Part shown: positions 24,496 through 33,238 of the stretch, piece after piece
Layout: every line of letters starts with the position of its first letter
Position numbering within the stretch: position 1 is the stretch's first letter
Assembly (NCBI RefSeq): GCF_011059105.1
Contig: NZ_JAALLS010000024.1
Span: 1 to 64,000 of the forward strand
Source: Fodinibius halophilus
Lineage (GTDB): Bacteria; Bacteroidota; Rhodothermia; Balneolales; Balneolaceae
DNA: 64,000 nucleotides
Direction of reading: 5' to 3'
Program-made: the position numbers and the translations under genes
Notes under the pieces: model-generated
Told to the model about the DNA's origin: nothing
What the model saw: the letters and a program-made list of their open reading frames with translations, nothing else
The model's database searches: none

Positions 24496-25473
24496 ATGAT
24501 TAATTCAATAACCCTTGAAAGATTGGTAGAATACGGCATACAAGCACCTTCCGGACATAATACCCAACCGTGGCTCTTTTCACTTAAAGAGGGCGAAATT
24601 CGTATTTATCCTGATTTCGATCGTGCAATGCCGGTTGTAGACAGTGACCACCACGAACTATTTATAAGCTTAGGGTGTGCCGCCGAAAATATAGCTATTG
24701 CTGCGACTTCTATGGGATTACGTCCCCGCATAACGGTAATGCGATCGAAAGAGGATAGGGATTATATATCCGTTGCGTTAAAACGAGATTCCACTATTGA
24801 GGTTGATGAGTTAGTGGATGCTATCAAAATACGTCAAACCAGGAGGAATAAATATGAAGATAAAGAAGTACCTCAAGAAGAGCTGCAAGCGTTAGAGAAC
24901 TCTTTTGATTTCAGGGGAGTAGAAGTCTTAACATTTGTCGGTAAACGAGAGATGAAAGAGATTAAGCCGTTTATTCTATCCGCCAGTAGTAAGCAGTTCG
25001 AGGATCGTAAATTTATCGAAGAGCTGTTGCAGTGGACACGCTTTTCTGATCAGAATGCAAAGCTAGAAGGAGACGGCTTACGTGCAAAATGTTTGGGGCT
25101 GCCCAGTATGCCTTCTTTTGTTGGGACAACACTAATGAAGCATCTTATTTCAGCGAAAAGTGAAGCCCGGCGGTGGTCACAGCTGATTGATGCCTCTGCC
25201 GGCTTAATGCTTTTTGCAGTTACTCATAACAATATCACTCACTGGGTTCGCCTGGGACGTGCTTTCCAGCGTTTTGCTCTTACGGCCACTAAGTTGGGAA
25301 TTAGTCATGCTCACGTTAATATGCCGTGTGAAGAACCAAAGATACGTGAGGCCCTGGCATACCGGCTTAATTTAGTGGGGTTAACTCCTTTGATGCTCAT
25401 TCGTTTCGGCTATTCTGATACGATGCCCTATTCTGAGCGAAGAGACGTAGAAGAAGTAATAGAAAAGGCGTAG
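24496..25473 (+). CDS. Acg-like nitroreductase-family protein
   Basis: The 325-aa protein belongs to the FMN-binding nitroreductase superfamily, Acg branch. The first motif LVEYGIQAPSGHNTQPW (about 10-26) is the FMN-phosphate loop typical of the family. IRQTRRNKYEDK gives the second conserved basic site at about 110-121, and the later RLGRAFQRFALTATKLGISHAH and MLIRFGY close the fold. Acg proteins have two degenerate nitroreductase domains in one chain and may sequester flavin rather than catalyse reduction. It is cotranscribed with the membrane protein 4 bp upstream. Confidence 0.85.
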   Translation: MINSITLERLVEYGIQAPSGHNTQPWLFSLKEGEIRIYPDFDRAMPVVDSDHHELFISLGCAAENIAIAATSMGLRPRITVMRSKEDRDYISVALKRDSTIEVDELVDAIKIRQTRRNKYEDKEVPQEELQALENSFDFRGVEVLTFVGKREMKEIKPFILSASSKQFEDRKFIEELLQWTRFSDQNAKLEGDGLRAKCLGLPSMPSFVGTTLMKHLISAKSEARRWSQLIDASAGLMLFAVTHNNITHWVRLGRAFQRFALTATKLGISHAHVNMPCEEPKIREALAYRLNLVGLTPLMLIRFGYSDTMPYSERRDVEEVIEKA

Positions 25474-26370
25474 CGGTAAAAACTGTTGTGTTGAGTCGGT
25501 ACGCCAGCCAACGGCTCTAGATGACTTTGGGGAGTTATGGTGAGGGATACTTATTTTTAAATCTAGGAGTCATTTCGAACGTAGTGCGAAATCCTTGTTT
25601 TGCTTTGTCTGGAGCGAGGGCCCGCTCGTGGCAACAATTATTGACCCACCCTTTTCCCTCCCTAAAAGTTCAGGGAGGGAAACGTTTTTCAAAAGTAAAA
25701 GCAATGTCATTACGCTGTGCCCCGTTCTACGGGGAGGAGGCTTGCCGAAGAAGTAATCTCCCTGAACAGGATCGCGTAGTATCTGAAGGGAAACCTTCAA
25801 ACTATTAGGAGCTATATCTTGGAGATCGCCGCGCTACGTTTCACTGCGCTCGCGATGACAGGCGTTGAGAATATTTAGTTTGTTTTTTCAGTGATGAAAA
25901 AGTAACCGCCTGAAAATTCTGAAATCGGTTGTTCCGACAGGTATAGGGAGAGGTTTTATAAAGAGTGACTGTGTGAATGGCAATTAGGTGAGGAAGGACT
26001 GTAAACCGTTACTTATCTCCCCTTGAGGGGAGCCCCGCGTAGCGGGAGGGGTGTTTTTTTGAGTGAAAAGCAACTAAGTAAGATCGGGAGTTCGGCGACT
26101 GAATTTTTTAACACGGCGTTCCTCCTTGGAGGAGGTGCAGGAGAATGATCAATTCCTATATTGTATAGAGAGACGCTCGCGCTATCTATTGATTGGGGGG
26201 GGATTGGTGATTTCGAGCAGCCAATTCTCCATAAGTCATTTCGAACCGCCGAAAGGTGGTGAGAAATATCATCTGTATATACTTGGCTCCCTTTTAACCT
26301 TGACGCCAAGGTTAGTTTCAAAGAATTATTGGTAACCAATGGCACGAGCGTCTCGCTCGTGCCATATTGT
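25474..26370. other. Gene-free stretch with intergenic repeats
   Basis: I see no gene in this 0.9-kb region. It contains GTCATTTCGAACGTAGTGCG (near 25570), AATCTCCCTGAACAGGATCG (near 25754), and CGCGCTACGTTTCACTGCGC (near 25830), all members of the same style of dispersed repeats seen at 21-22.5 kb. At 26011-26055 a hairpin-rich block (TCCCCTTGAGGGGA and CCCGCGTAGCGGG) is followed by a T-run and could terminate transcription. The short ORFs crossing it run through these repeats. Confidence 0.6.
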
Positions 26371-27168
26371 TCAACCTTGGGGCGACAGGCTACCGGACTT
26401 AAGGAAGTTGAGGGAGACCTTATTAAAAGTATCAGGCTGTTCTACATTCACCACATGTCCGCATTTCTTCACGACCTTTAAGACCGATTCCTTGTGGTCG
26501 TCAACCATCTTCTTAATAGGGGGCAGAAACAGGTAGTCTTCGCTGCCCATCACATAAAGTGTAGGTATTTCCAGCTCTTTTTCACGGAAATACTTTAGCA
26601 GTGGATTGACTTCATGGGTCATATTAAACCATTTCATAAACTCTTTTTTATAGAGTTTCTTTGCCTCCCGGATAAACAAATTACGGGATTCGGAGTGGCG
26701 TTTTCGAGGCAAGATGATCCAGGCAAAGAGTTTGTACAACCACATAAAAGGCACCACCTTTTTGAAAAGATGTCCCAGCGAGACAAGAAAGCGCGACCGG
26801 ATATTCAGTCGCATAATGGCCCCACACATCACCATCGATTGTACGCGGTCGGGCTCCATTTCACCGATTGTTCGTATGATAATAGTACCCAGAGAAACGC
26901 CTACGAAATGAGCCTTTTCGATACCGGCATCATCGATAACGTCGATAATATCCTGGCTGGCCATCTTAAAAGAATATTCGTCCTCATAATATTGCTGGAG
27001 CATGCCCTTCGATTTGCCATGGCCGCGCAGATCCACCATCAATACATTGAACGCCTCTTTATAAGCCTTGAGCTGCTTAAACCAGATAGAAGAGCTACCA
27101 CCGGCACCGTGTACAAACACAACCCATTCGGCGTCTTCACTTTTGTGATATGTTTTATAATAGAGCAT
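26371..27168 (-). CDS. Alpha/beta hydrolase
   Basis: The 265-aa protein has the alpha/beta-hydrolase fold with the oxyanion-hole start VVFVHGAGGSSSIWF at about 16-30 and nucleophile elbow GVSLG with Ser92. The acid residue is expected in the GSEDYLF loop (about 220) and the catalytic histidine in KCGHVVNVEQP (about 245). A cap region with basic residues (about 125-190) lies between. The family includes esterases, epoxide hydrolases and dienelactone hydrolases; the substrate cannot be told. It is in the same direction as the SDR/DUF2867 gene just upstream (62 bp away) and may be cotranscribed. Confidence 0.87.
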   Translation of the reverse strand: MLYYKTYHKSEDAEWVVFVHGAGGSSSIWFKQLKAYKEAFNVLMVDLRGHGKSKGMLQQYYEDEYSFKMASQDIIDVIDDAGIEKAHFVGVSLGTIIIRTIGEMEPDRVQSMVMCGAIMRLNIRSRFLVSLGHLFKKVVPFMWLYKLFAWIILPRKRHSESRNLFIREAKKLYKKEFMKWFNMTHEVNPLLKYFREKELEIPTLYVMGSEDYLFLPPIKKMVDDHKESVLKVVKKCGHVVNVEQPDTFNKVSLNFLKSGSLSPQG

Positions 27169-27229
27169 AAATTTTTATCGGCTATTAAACTACAAAAGGT
27201 AAAGGGGCTTTCAAATATGAAGTATGTTA

Positions 27230-28690
27230 TTATGAGGAAGTTGTTTCTGCGGCAATGTTGTCGATCATACTGGAAAAAATAAGTGCATGCAGGGGATATA
27301 GACCATACCAGTATAGCAGCCCCAGAAGTCCTTTGGGGGCAAAATACGCAGTTTGTACTAATTTTGTTTTCCCGTCTTCCTGGGCGAGGGATTGAAACTC
27401 CAGCCAGGCACGGCCCGGTACTTTCATCTCCGCACGCAGTCGCAGTAGCTGACCCGGCTTTATGGCTTCTACCCGCCAAAAGTCGAGGGCATCGCCCACA
27501 CGCAACTCCGTGGGATGACGTCGTCCCCGCCGGAATCCTACACCTCCCACTAATCGATCTAATATACCGCGCAATTTCCAGGCCCATTCATAAGCAAGCC
27601 ACCCTTTTTCGCCGCCCAGGCTGCTGAAGGTATCGAAGACCTGCTGTGGTGTCGCCTCAACTTTTCGCATGCGACGTTCAATGTTGAGTCCCTGTTTGGA
27701 CTTGAGCATAACAGGCTTCTCATTTCCTTTGCTGCTGATAAGCGCATCATTCCAGGTCGTTTCTACATCCTCAGTATTGATACGAACCATTGCCAGTTCT
27801 ACAGCTTTCTCATAGGTCAGGGGATTGATTTCCGGAAATAGTTTAGCTGCTTTGTCATCCTTGACAATAACATCATTTTTGAGACCTTCAATAAGAGGAC
27901 GTGCCAGGGATGCAGGGACAGGAGTCATCCAGTGCACCCAATGCGAGGAAAGTGAGGGGGTTAATACGGGAACGGGGATAAGAAGGCGTTTCAGACCATT
28001 AATTTTGGCATATATCTGCATCATATCCCCATAGGTAATAACACTGTTGCCGCCGATTTCAATGATCTCATCTTTGGTTTCCGGCTTTTCCAGTACTGAA
28101 ACTAAATACTGTAACACATCACGAATTGCAATGGGTTGAACTTTACTGTATACCCACGAAGGGCAGATCATGATTGGTACGCGTTCGGTAAGGTATCGTA
28201 TCATTTCGAAAGATTTGCTGCCCGAGCCCACCACAACGGCAGCGCGAAATTCCGTTACTGATACGTTAGAATCATGCAGGACTTGTCCTGTTTTCTGCCT
28301 TGAAGCGAGATGTTCTGATAATTGATCTTCAGGATCTCCCAGCCCCCCCAGATAGATAATACGTTCGACCTCCTCTTCTTCAGCTACATGGCTAAAGTTT
28401 CGGGCAGCTTGGATATCTCGACTGTGAAAGCCGGAACTGTTATTTCCGCTCATGCTGTGGATAAGGTAGTAGGCGACATCAATGTTTTCGAACGCTTGCC
28501 CCAGTGTTTGGGGTTGTAATACATCGGCCTGTACGACTTCAACCTCATTGATCCATGGGCGGCCTTGCAGGCGTGAGGTATCCCGGGAGAGTACCCGAAC
28601 CCGGTATCCTTTTTCAAGTAAACGGGGAACCAACCGTCCGCCGATATAACCGGTGACACCCGTAACTAAACAGTGTATATCTTTAGCCAT
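27230..28690 (-). CDS. SDR-family NAD(P)-binding protein with DUF2867 C-terminus
   Basis: The 486-aa protein starts with an atypical short-chain dehydrogenase domain: GVTGYIGGRLVPRLLEKGY near residue 10 is the glycine-rich nucleotide-binding loop, followed by NIDVAYYLIHSM and IYLGGLGDPEDQLSEH in the manner of NmrA/YesF-type proteins. From about residue 330 it changes to a DUF2867 domain with WNDAL, VEATPQQVFDTFSSLGG, GGVGFRRGRRHP and FAPKGLLGLLYWYGLYPLHAL. This two-part architecture is common in Bacteroidota. Reductase activity is possible, but substrate and catalytic residues are not clear. Confidence 0.85.
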   Translation of the reverse strand: MAKDIHCLVTGVTGYIGGRLVPRLLEKGYRVRVLSRDTSRLQGRPWINEVEVVQADVLQPQTLGQAFENIDVAYYLIHSMSGNNSSGFHSRDIQAARNFSHVAEEEEVERIIYLGGLGDPEDQLSEHLASRQKTGQVLHDSNVSVTEFRAAVVVGSGSKSFEMIRYLTERVPIMICPSWVYSKVQPIAIRDVLQYLVSVLEKPETKDEIIEIGGNSVITYGDMMQIYAKINGLKRLLIPVPVLTPSLSSHWVHWMTPVPASLARPLIEGLKNDVIVKDDKAAKLFPEINPLTYEKAVELAMVRINTEDVETTWNDALISSKGNEKPVMLKSKQGLNIERRMRKVEATPQQVFDTFSSLGGEKGWLAYEWAWKLRGILDRLVGGVGFRRGRRHPTELRVGDALDFWRVEAIKPGQLLRLRAEMKVPGRAWLEFQSLAQEDGKTKLVQTAYFAPKGLLGLLYWYGLYPLHALIFSSMIDNIAAETTSS

Positions 28691-28792
28691 AACTTTTTTC
28701 TGGTTATAGGTTAGAGGATAGTAACACGAGTTTTATGATAAAAGGTTCAAAAAATAGTACCACATGTGTTATAGTTTTCAGGCTAAAGTTTG

Positions 28793-28800
28793 TATCTTTG
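28793..28800 (+). promoter_or_regulatory. Candidate Bacteroidota-type -7 element for the histidine kinase gene
   Basis: TATCTTTG matches the TAnnTTTG -7 consensus used by the main sigma factor of Bacteroidota. It lies 80 nt before the chosen start codon of the kinase and downstream of an alternative start at 28764, which argues against that start. A good -33 TTTG is not seen; only a T-rich GTTTTC is present at the right distance. Confidence 0.45.
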
Positions 28801-28880
28801 CAAGAAATAAAAAGTGTTTAGGTTTTAAAAAAGGTATTTTAAGGAGATTATTTCTTTTGTTCTGCTTCATTTCTCAAAGT

Positions 28881-30365
28881 ATGAAACATTATTTGCAGAA
28901 TAATAGTGGCTTACTGTTTCTGACAGCTAAGGTATCATTATTATACCTGGTAATGATGTTGAGTTTTTCACAAAGTGCGTTGTCTCAGAATAAGAGTGAT
29001 TCTTTGTGGTCATATTCTACCCTGCGGATGGACGCTAACCAGGATGATACGCTTGACTATCTTGGCTCTACCGTAACGGTAGGCGGCATAGTTAATACGG
29101 CCTCGGGTCAAATCCATACCAATAATTTGAAAGCCTTTCTGCAAAACGAGCACACCGGGTTCCCCCTTTTTAGTAAAGATATAGGGGCTTCATTTGAAGT
29201 GGGAGATAGTCTTGTTGTAACCGGGGAGTTGCAAAATTATGACGGAATGAATGAGATATATGTGGAGTCTTACAGAGTTTTTTCCGAAGTAGATAAAACG
29301 TTTACACCTGTTTCATTCTCTGATGTTGCTGACAAGCCCGAAAAATATATCGGCATGCTGGTAGGGGGAACAGCAAAGATTATTGATAAAGGCAAAGTTG
29401 ATAATGGGAAATACCTAGAGGTGTCGACTGAAGGTTCGATCGATGAACCGTTGGTAATCTATTTGTCCAACTTCCATAAACAATTCAATGAGTTTGACTT
29501 TGAACTGTTAAGTATCGGAGATAAAGTTCAGGTGAAGGGAATACTTGGAAGGTATAGAAGTAAGACCGGGGCAATATATTATCCAATATATTTGCGAACT
29601 CCTGCCGGACTTGAATATGCCGGTGTTCCTCGCTACTACTTTTCTATAGGTATTGGAGCTTTGGTAGTAATTTTATTGGCAATTGGGGCGTGGATTGTGA
29701 GCTTACGTCAGCAGGTTGATCACAAAACGGAACGTATCCAGGAATCACTGGACGAAAAGGATGTACTTCTGCGTGAAATTCACCACAGGGTAAAAAATAA
29801 CTTATCCATAATATCCGGTCTCATCGGATTACAGCTGGACAGTACGGAAGATGAAAAAGCACAGGATGTATTAAAGGATAGCCAGTCGCGTATTCAGTCG
29901 ATGGCGCTTATCCACGATAAACTGTACCAAACGGAGTCGCTATCTGATATTCAGCTGGATAACTACCTGCACGAACTTGTGGAAGCGATCCATGGCACGT
30001 TTACTGAATACAGTAGCGACGTGGAATTAAAATTTGATCTAGAACCTGCTGATATTGATATCGACCACGTAATTCCTTGCGGATTGCTTGTGAATGAACT
30101 GGTTGTAAATGCGTTTAAACATGCATTTACAGCCGGTCAAAAAGGCGTCTTGACGGTATCCTTAAAAAAAATAAATGGTAAGGTTGAACTGATGGTAGCT
30201 GATAACGGCCCGGGCCTGCCCGACGATTTTAGTTTTGGTTCCGGCGAATCCCTAGGGTCTATGCTGATACAAACATTTGCAACACAGCTGGAAGCAGAGA
30301 CAGAGATTATCACTGATGGCGAGAGTGGTGCTGCTTTTAAATTTACTTTTGCACTAAATAAATAA
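28881..30365 (+). CDS. HisKA_2-type sensor histidine kinase with OB-like sensor domains
   Basis: The 494-aa protein has an N-terminal signal/anchor (about 10-35), then two OB-fold-like regions (about 60-135 and 150-225) where repeated phrases such as VGDSLVVTGEL and IGDKVQVKGILGRY resemble nucleic-acid-binding OB folds. One membrane helix (about 252-273) follows. The kinase part has REIHHRVKNNL with the phospho-acceptor histidine at about 301-302, typical of HisKA_2/HWE kinases. The ATPase motif NELVVNAFKHAF is the N-box and DNGPGLPDDF the G1 box. It probably senses an extracytoplasmic cue and phosphorylates a stand-alone response regulator. The partner is not adjacent. Confidence 0.85.
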   Translation: MKHYLQNNSGLLFLTAKVSLLYLVMMLSFSQSALSQNKSDSLWSYSTLRMDANQDDTLDYLGSTVTVGGIVNTASGQIHTNNLKAFLQNEHTGFPLFSKDIGASFEVGDSLVVTGELQNYDGMNEIYVESYRVFSEVDKTFTPVSFSDVADKPEKYIGMLVGGTAKIIDKGKVDNGKYLEVSTEGSIDEPLVIYLSNFHKQFNEFDFELLSIGDKVQVKGILGRYRSKTGAIYYPIYLRTPAGLEYAGVPRYYFSIGIGALVVILLAIGAWIVSLRQQVDHKTERIQESLDEKDVLLREIHHRVKNNLSIISGLIGLQLDSTEDEKAQDVLKDSQSRIQSMALIHDKLYQTESLSDIQLDNYLHELVEAIHGTFTEYSSDVELKFDLEPADIDIDHVIPCGLLVNELVVNAFKHAFTAGQKGVLTVSLKKINGKVELMVADNGPGLPDDFSFGSGESLGSMLIQTFATQLEAETEIITDGESGAAFKFTFALNK

Positions 30366-30395
30366 GGTATTCTCGCCTGAGTGCCGTCCTGTTGA

Positions 30396-30962
30396 TTATT
30401 GATTCATCAGATCAAGCAAATAATCTGTTTGTTGCTGTTCTACTTGTATAATGGTATCATTTTTTGCCTCTGCCTTTACCTCTTTGAGAACTTTTTTGCT
30501 ATCCTCTTTCTGTTGCATTTCACTCCAAATACGATGAAAACGAGCAGCCTGTATAGCACCTTCCAGGGGGTCGGGATTAATGCATTCACGAGCAGCAAGG
30601 TATGCCGGGGCACTTTCTTTGCCTTGTCGCAGACCCACAGAATCCGTTGCCACCGCAGCACCTTCGGTTTCTTTATATAACTCCTCCAGCTCTTCGGTTG
30701 TGGCTTTTTGACTGATAGCTTCTTCTGCCAGATCTAGGATCTTCTTCTGCATTGGTTTGAGCTTATCGTTGATCTGCCGGGTACACCATACAGCAAATTT
30801 CCGCAATAGTATTTGCCGCCCTTCATGGTGCAGGTATTTGAGCATCGAGGTAATTTGATCATCCTTTTTATCTACCTGTTCGCCGGTTTCACTATCAATC
30901 ATAATAATTTTCTGATGATCAGAATCGTAAATGTAAATAAGATCTTGTTGCTTAGACTTCAT
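30396..30962 (-). CDS. Hypothetical 188-aa protein
   Basis: The protein is hydrophilic and mostly helical without signal peptide or membrane helix. It has a first segment with DLIYIYDSDHQKIIMIDSET (about 7-26), a central amphipathic part (about 60-105), and an acidic, Lys/Glu-rich coiled-coil-like C-terminus. No family is recognised. Coding is supported by codon pattern and amino-acid composition. It faces the kinase gene tail to tail, with 30 bp between them. Confidence 0.6.
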   Translation of the reverse strand: MKSKQQDLIYIYDSDHQKIIMIDSETGEQVDKKDDQITSMLKYLHHEGRQILLRKFAVWCTRQINDKLKPMQKKILDLAEEAISQKATTEELEELYKETEGAAVATDSVGLRQGKESAPAYLAARECINPDPLEGAIQAARFHRIWSEMQQKEDSKKVLKEVKAEAKNDTIIQVEQQQTDYLLDLMNQ

Positions 30963-31065
30963 AATAGTCGGTCAGTTTAGTCGATGGATATGTGCTTGCT
31001 ATAACAAATTGCATTTCCCAATTATTCCAATCATACTTGGTATGAATTTTATATAAAAATGACAG

Positions 31066-32364
31066 ATGAACAAGTTTAAAAAAACACCCGACTCTTTTGC
31101 CGGGCTCTTTTCGTGGGCACTTTATGATTGGGCCAACAGTGCCTTTTTTGTGGTCATACAAACGTTTGTGTTTGCAACTTATTTTATGGGCTCGGTAGCC
31201 AAAAACGATACGCTTGGGAGCTCTCAATGGGGGTATACCATCGGGGCTGCCGGGCTGTTAGTAGCGCTGGCAGCACCGTTTATTGGCGCTGTTGCCGATC
31301 AATTGGGGCGCAGAAAGCCCTGGATAGGCTGGTTTTCGCTGCTCTGCATATTTGCCACAGCAGGCCTGTGGTGGGTAGAACCATCACAAGAGTTCGCGAT
31401 GTTTGGTCTCGCATTGGTATTTCTGGGTACGGTGGGTTCTGAATTTGCAATCATTTTTTATAATGCTATGCTCCCCGATTTGGCTACGAAAGAACGCATG
31501 GGCCGATGGTCGGGCTGGGCCTGGGGGTTGGGGTATGCCGGCGGACTTGCCGCTTTGGTAGTGGCTCTGTTCGTATTTGTGGATGTTGAAAACCCTCCTT
31601 TCGGCTTAGAAAAAGCATCAGCAGAACACGTGCGGGCTACCTTTATATTGGTGGCTGTTTGGTACTTTATCTTTTCTATTCCAATGTTTCTGTTTACGAA
31701 AGATCGCCCCAAAAGTGGAATCTCCTTTTTAGGTGCGGCAAAGTCGGGCTGGAAACAGCTGGTAAATACCATTAAAAATGTAAGACAATATCGGCATATC
31801 GTTCGTTTTTTGATTGCACGCATGATTTTTATTGATGCACTGGCTACGGTATTTGCGTTTGGAGGAATATACGCCGCCGGCACCTTTGATATGGATGAGA
31901 CCGATGTGCTTATGTTTGGTATCGGTTTAAATGTAACCGCCGGTATTGGTGCCGCTCTGTTTGCATGGCTTGATGATAAGCTGGGAAGTAAGAAGACCAT
32001 GATGTTCGCCCTGGTAGGATTGATTATTACCACAACAGGGGTATTATTAGTGACCACACTTAACTGGTTTTGGGGATTAGGATTGGCTTTAGGGATTTTT
32101 GTAGGTCCTGTTCAGGCAGCAAGTCGTACGTATATGGCTCGTGTTTCTCCTCCCGATCTGCAAAACGAGATGTTTGGGCTTATGGCACTTTCGGGTAAAG
32201 TAACGGCATTTTTGGGCCCGCCTCTGGTAGGGTGGTTAACCTACATGTTTAGCAGCCAGCGTATTGGCATGAGCTTTATCGTTCTGCTATTTATAGTGGG
32301 GCTTGCCATTCTGTACACCGTGCCCGATGCCAAGGATGTGAAGATTGGTAACAAAGAAAATTAA
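31066..32364 (+). CDS. UMF1-type MFS transporter (Atg22-like)
   Basis: The 432-aa protein has about twelve membrane helices. The beginning SWALYDWANSAFFVVIQTFVFA is split by the UMF1-family signature YDWANSAF, also found in vacuolar Atg22 proteins. Other conserved points are AVADQLGRRKPWIG after helix 2 and NAMLPDLATKERMGRWSGWA in the middle. The UMF1 family is linked to amino acid or metabolite efflux, but the substrate of bacterial members is unknown. It has its own intergenic region upstream and a hairpin after it. Confidence 0.88.
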   Translation: MNKFKKTPDSFAGLFSWALYDWANSAFFVVIQTFVFATYFMGSVAKNDTLGSSQWGYTIGAAGLLVALAAPFIGAVADQLGRRKPWIGWFSLLCIFATAGLWWVEPSQEFAMFGLALVFLGTVGSEFAIIFYNAMLPDLATKERMGRWSGWAWGLGYAGGLAALVVALFVFVDVENPPFGLEKASAEHVRATFILVAVWYFIFSIPMFLFTKDRPKSGISFLGAAKSGWKQLVNTIKNVRQYRHIVRFLIARMIFIDALATVFAFGGIYAAGTFDMDETDVLMFGIGLNVTAGIGAALFAWLDDKLGSKKTMMFALVGLIITTTGVLLVTTLNWFWGLGLALGIFVGPVQAASRTYMARVSPPDLQNEMFGLMALSGKVTAFLGPPLVGWLTYMFSSQRIGMSFIVLLFIVGLAILYTVPDAKDVKIGNKEN

Positions 32365-32371
32365 AATAATT

Positions 32372-32407
32372 ACGGCCTTTTAACGTAGAATATGCTACAT
32401 TAGGCCT
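32372..32407 (+). terminator. Hairpin after the UMF1-type transporter gene
   Basis: GGCCTTTTAACGTAG pairs imperfectly with CTACATTAGGCC around an AATATG loop. It lies just past the transporter stop codon at 32364 and before the Hc1-like gene. The following TATTATTTG is T-rich but not a clean T-run, so a terminator role is likely rather than certain. Confidence 0.4.
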
Positions 32408-32465
32408 ATTATTTGAATGAAAGCATTCAAGGGAAAGAAAGTCCTTTCCTCTTAACAACAACATA

Positions 32466-32654
32466 ATGGATAAAAAAATGAGCCGATTTGATGAATTAAA
32501 AAATATCGTAGAAGGTGTCGAAGAAGATATGACAAAGTTCTACGAAAAAGGAAACAAAGCAGCCGGTACCAGAACTCGTAAGGGGCTCCAAAACCTGCGA
32601 AAGCTTTCCCAGGAAGTACGTCTTGAAATCCAGGATATCAAAAATAACGGATAA
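32466..32654 (+). CDS. Histone H1-like (Hc1 family) DNA-associated protein
   Basis: The 62-aa protein MDKKMSRFDELKNIVEGVE is lysine- and arginine-rich with a long helix followed by KAAGTRTRKGLQNLRKLSQEV. This is the short Hc1-type histone-like sequence common in Bacteroidota, which resembles the end of chlamydial Hc1. It probably helps condense or coat DNA. A good intrinsic terminator follows it, so it is transcribed alone, likely at high level. Confidence 0.82.
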   Translation: MDKKMSRFDELKNIVEGVEEDMTKFYEKGNKAAGTRTRKGLQNLRKLSQEVRLEIQDIKNNG

Positions 32655-32674
32655 TTTTTATCCGATTTTTATTG

Positions 32675-32701
32675 AAAAGCCACTTTATTGTGGCTTTTTT
32701 T
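32675..32701 (+). terminator. Intrinsic terminator of the Hc1-like gene
   Basis: AAAAGCCAC (32675-32683) pairs with GTGGCTTTT (32690-32698) over a 6-nt loop and continues into a run of seven T. This is a textbook Rho-independent terminator 20 bp after the stop codon. Confidence 0.85.
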
Positions 32702-32746
32702 GTATCTGCTTTCTAGTAGTTAATATTATTTTAGATCTTATAATAT

Positions 32747-33238
32747 ATGCGTACTTCGCCCGAGCATAAATTATCAAAATCGGCTATTAAGGCATGGCGC
32801 CTCTCTACGGCAATTGCTTGTTTGTTTTTTATATTAGTGCCACTCTTCTTTTGGATTTATAATACCTTCAGTCCCAACGAAATGGGCTTTTCTACATGGG
32901 TAATCGTGAGCATCTCTGTAGTACTGCTTATTGTGTCGGGATTAATTATATTTTTTCTACCGGAGATTCGTTGGCAACACTGGTACTACCAGGTTGATGA
33001 ACATGAGGTAGATCTTCAAAGCGGAATCTTTATTATCACCCGCACCTTAATACCGGTAAAGCGCGTACAGCATGTCGATACCCGACAGGGACCTATTTTG
33101 CGTTCCTATGGTCTGGCTGATGTCACGATTTCAACGGCCGCTACAACACACCGTATTCCGGCTCTGGACGAAGAAACTGCCGATATAGTACGCGATAGAA
33201 TTTCAAAATTTGCCCGACTTGCCAAAGAAGATGTTTGA
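32747..33238 (+). CDS. bPH2-domain membrane protein (YdbS-like)
   Basis: The 163-aa protein has two membrane helices (about 20-40 and 50-72) followed by a bacterial pleckstrin-homology-like bPH2 domain, with DEHEVDLQSGIFIITRTLIP, RVQHVDTRQGPILRSYGLAD and TISTAATTHRIPALD. This is the YdbS half of the YdbS/YdbT pair seen in many bacteria. Relatives protect against antimicrobial or osmotic stress and work at the inner membrane. Its stop overlaps the start of the YdbT-like gene, so they are translationally coupled. Confidence 0.85.
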   Translation: MRTSPEHKLSKSAIKAWRLSTAIACLFFILVPLFFWIYNTFSPNEMGFSTWVIVSISVVLLIVSGLIIFFLPEIRWQHWYYQVDEHEVDLQSGIFIITRTLIPVKRVQHVDTRQGPILRSYGLADVTISTAATTHRIPALDEETADIVRDRISKFARLAKEDV

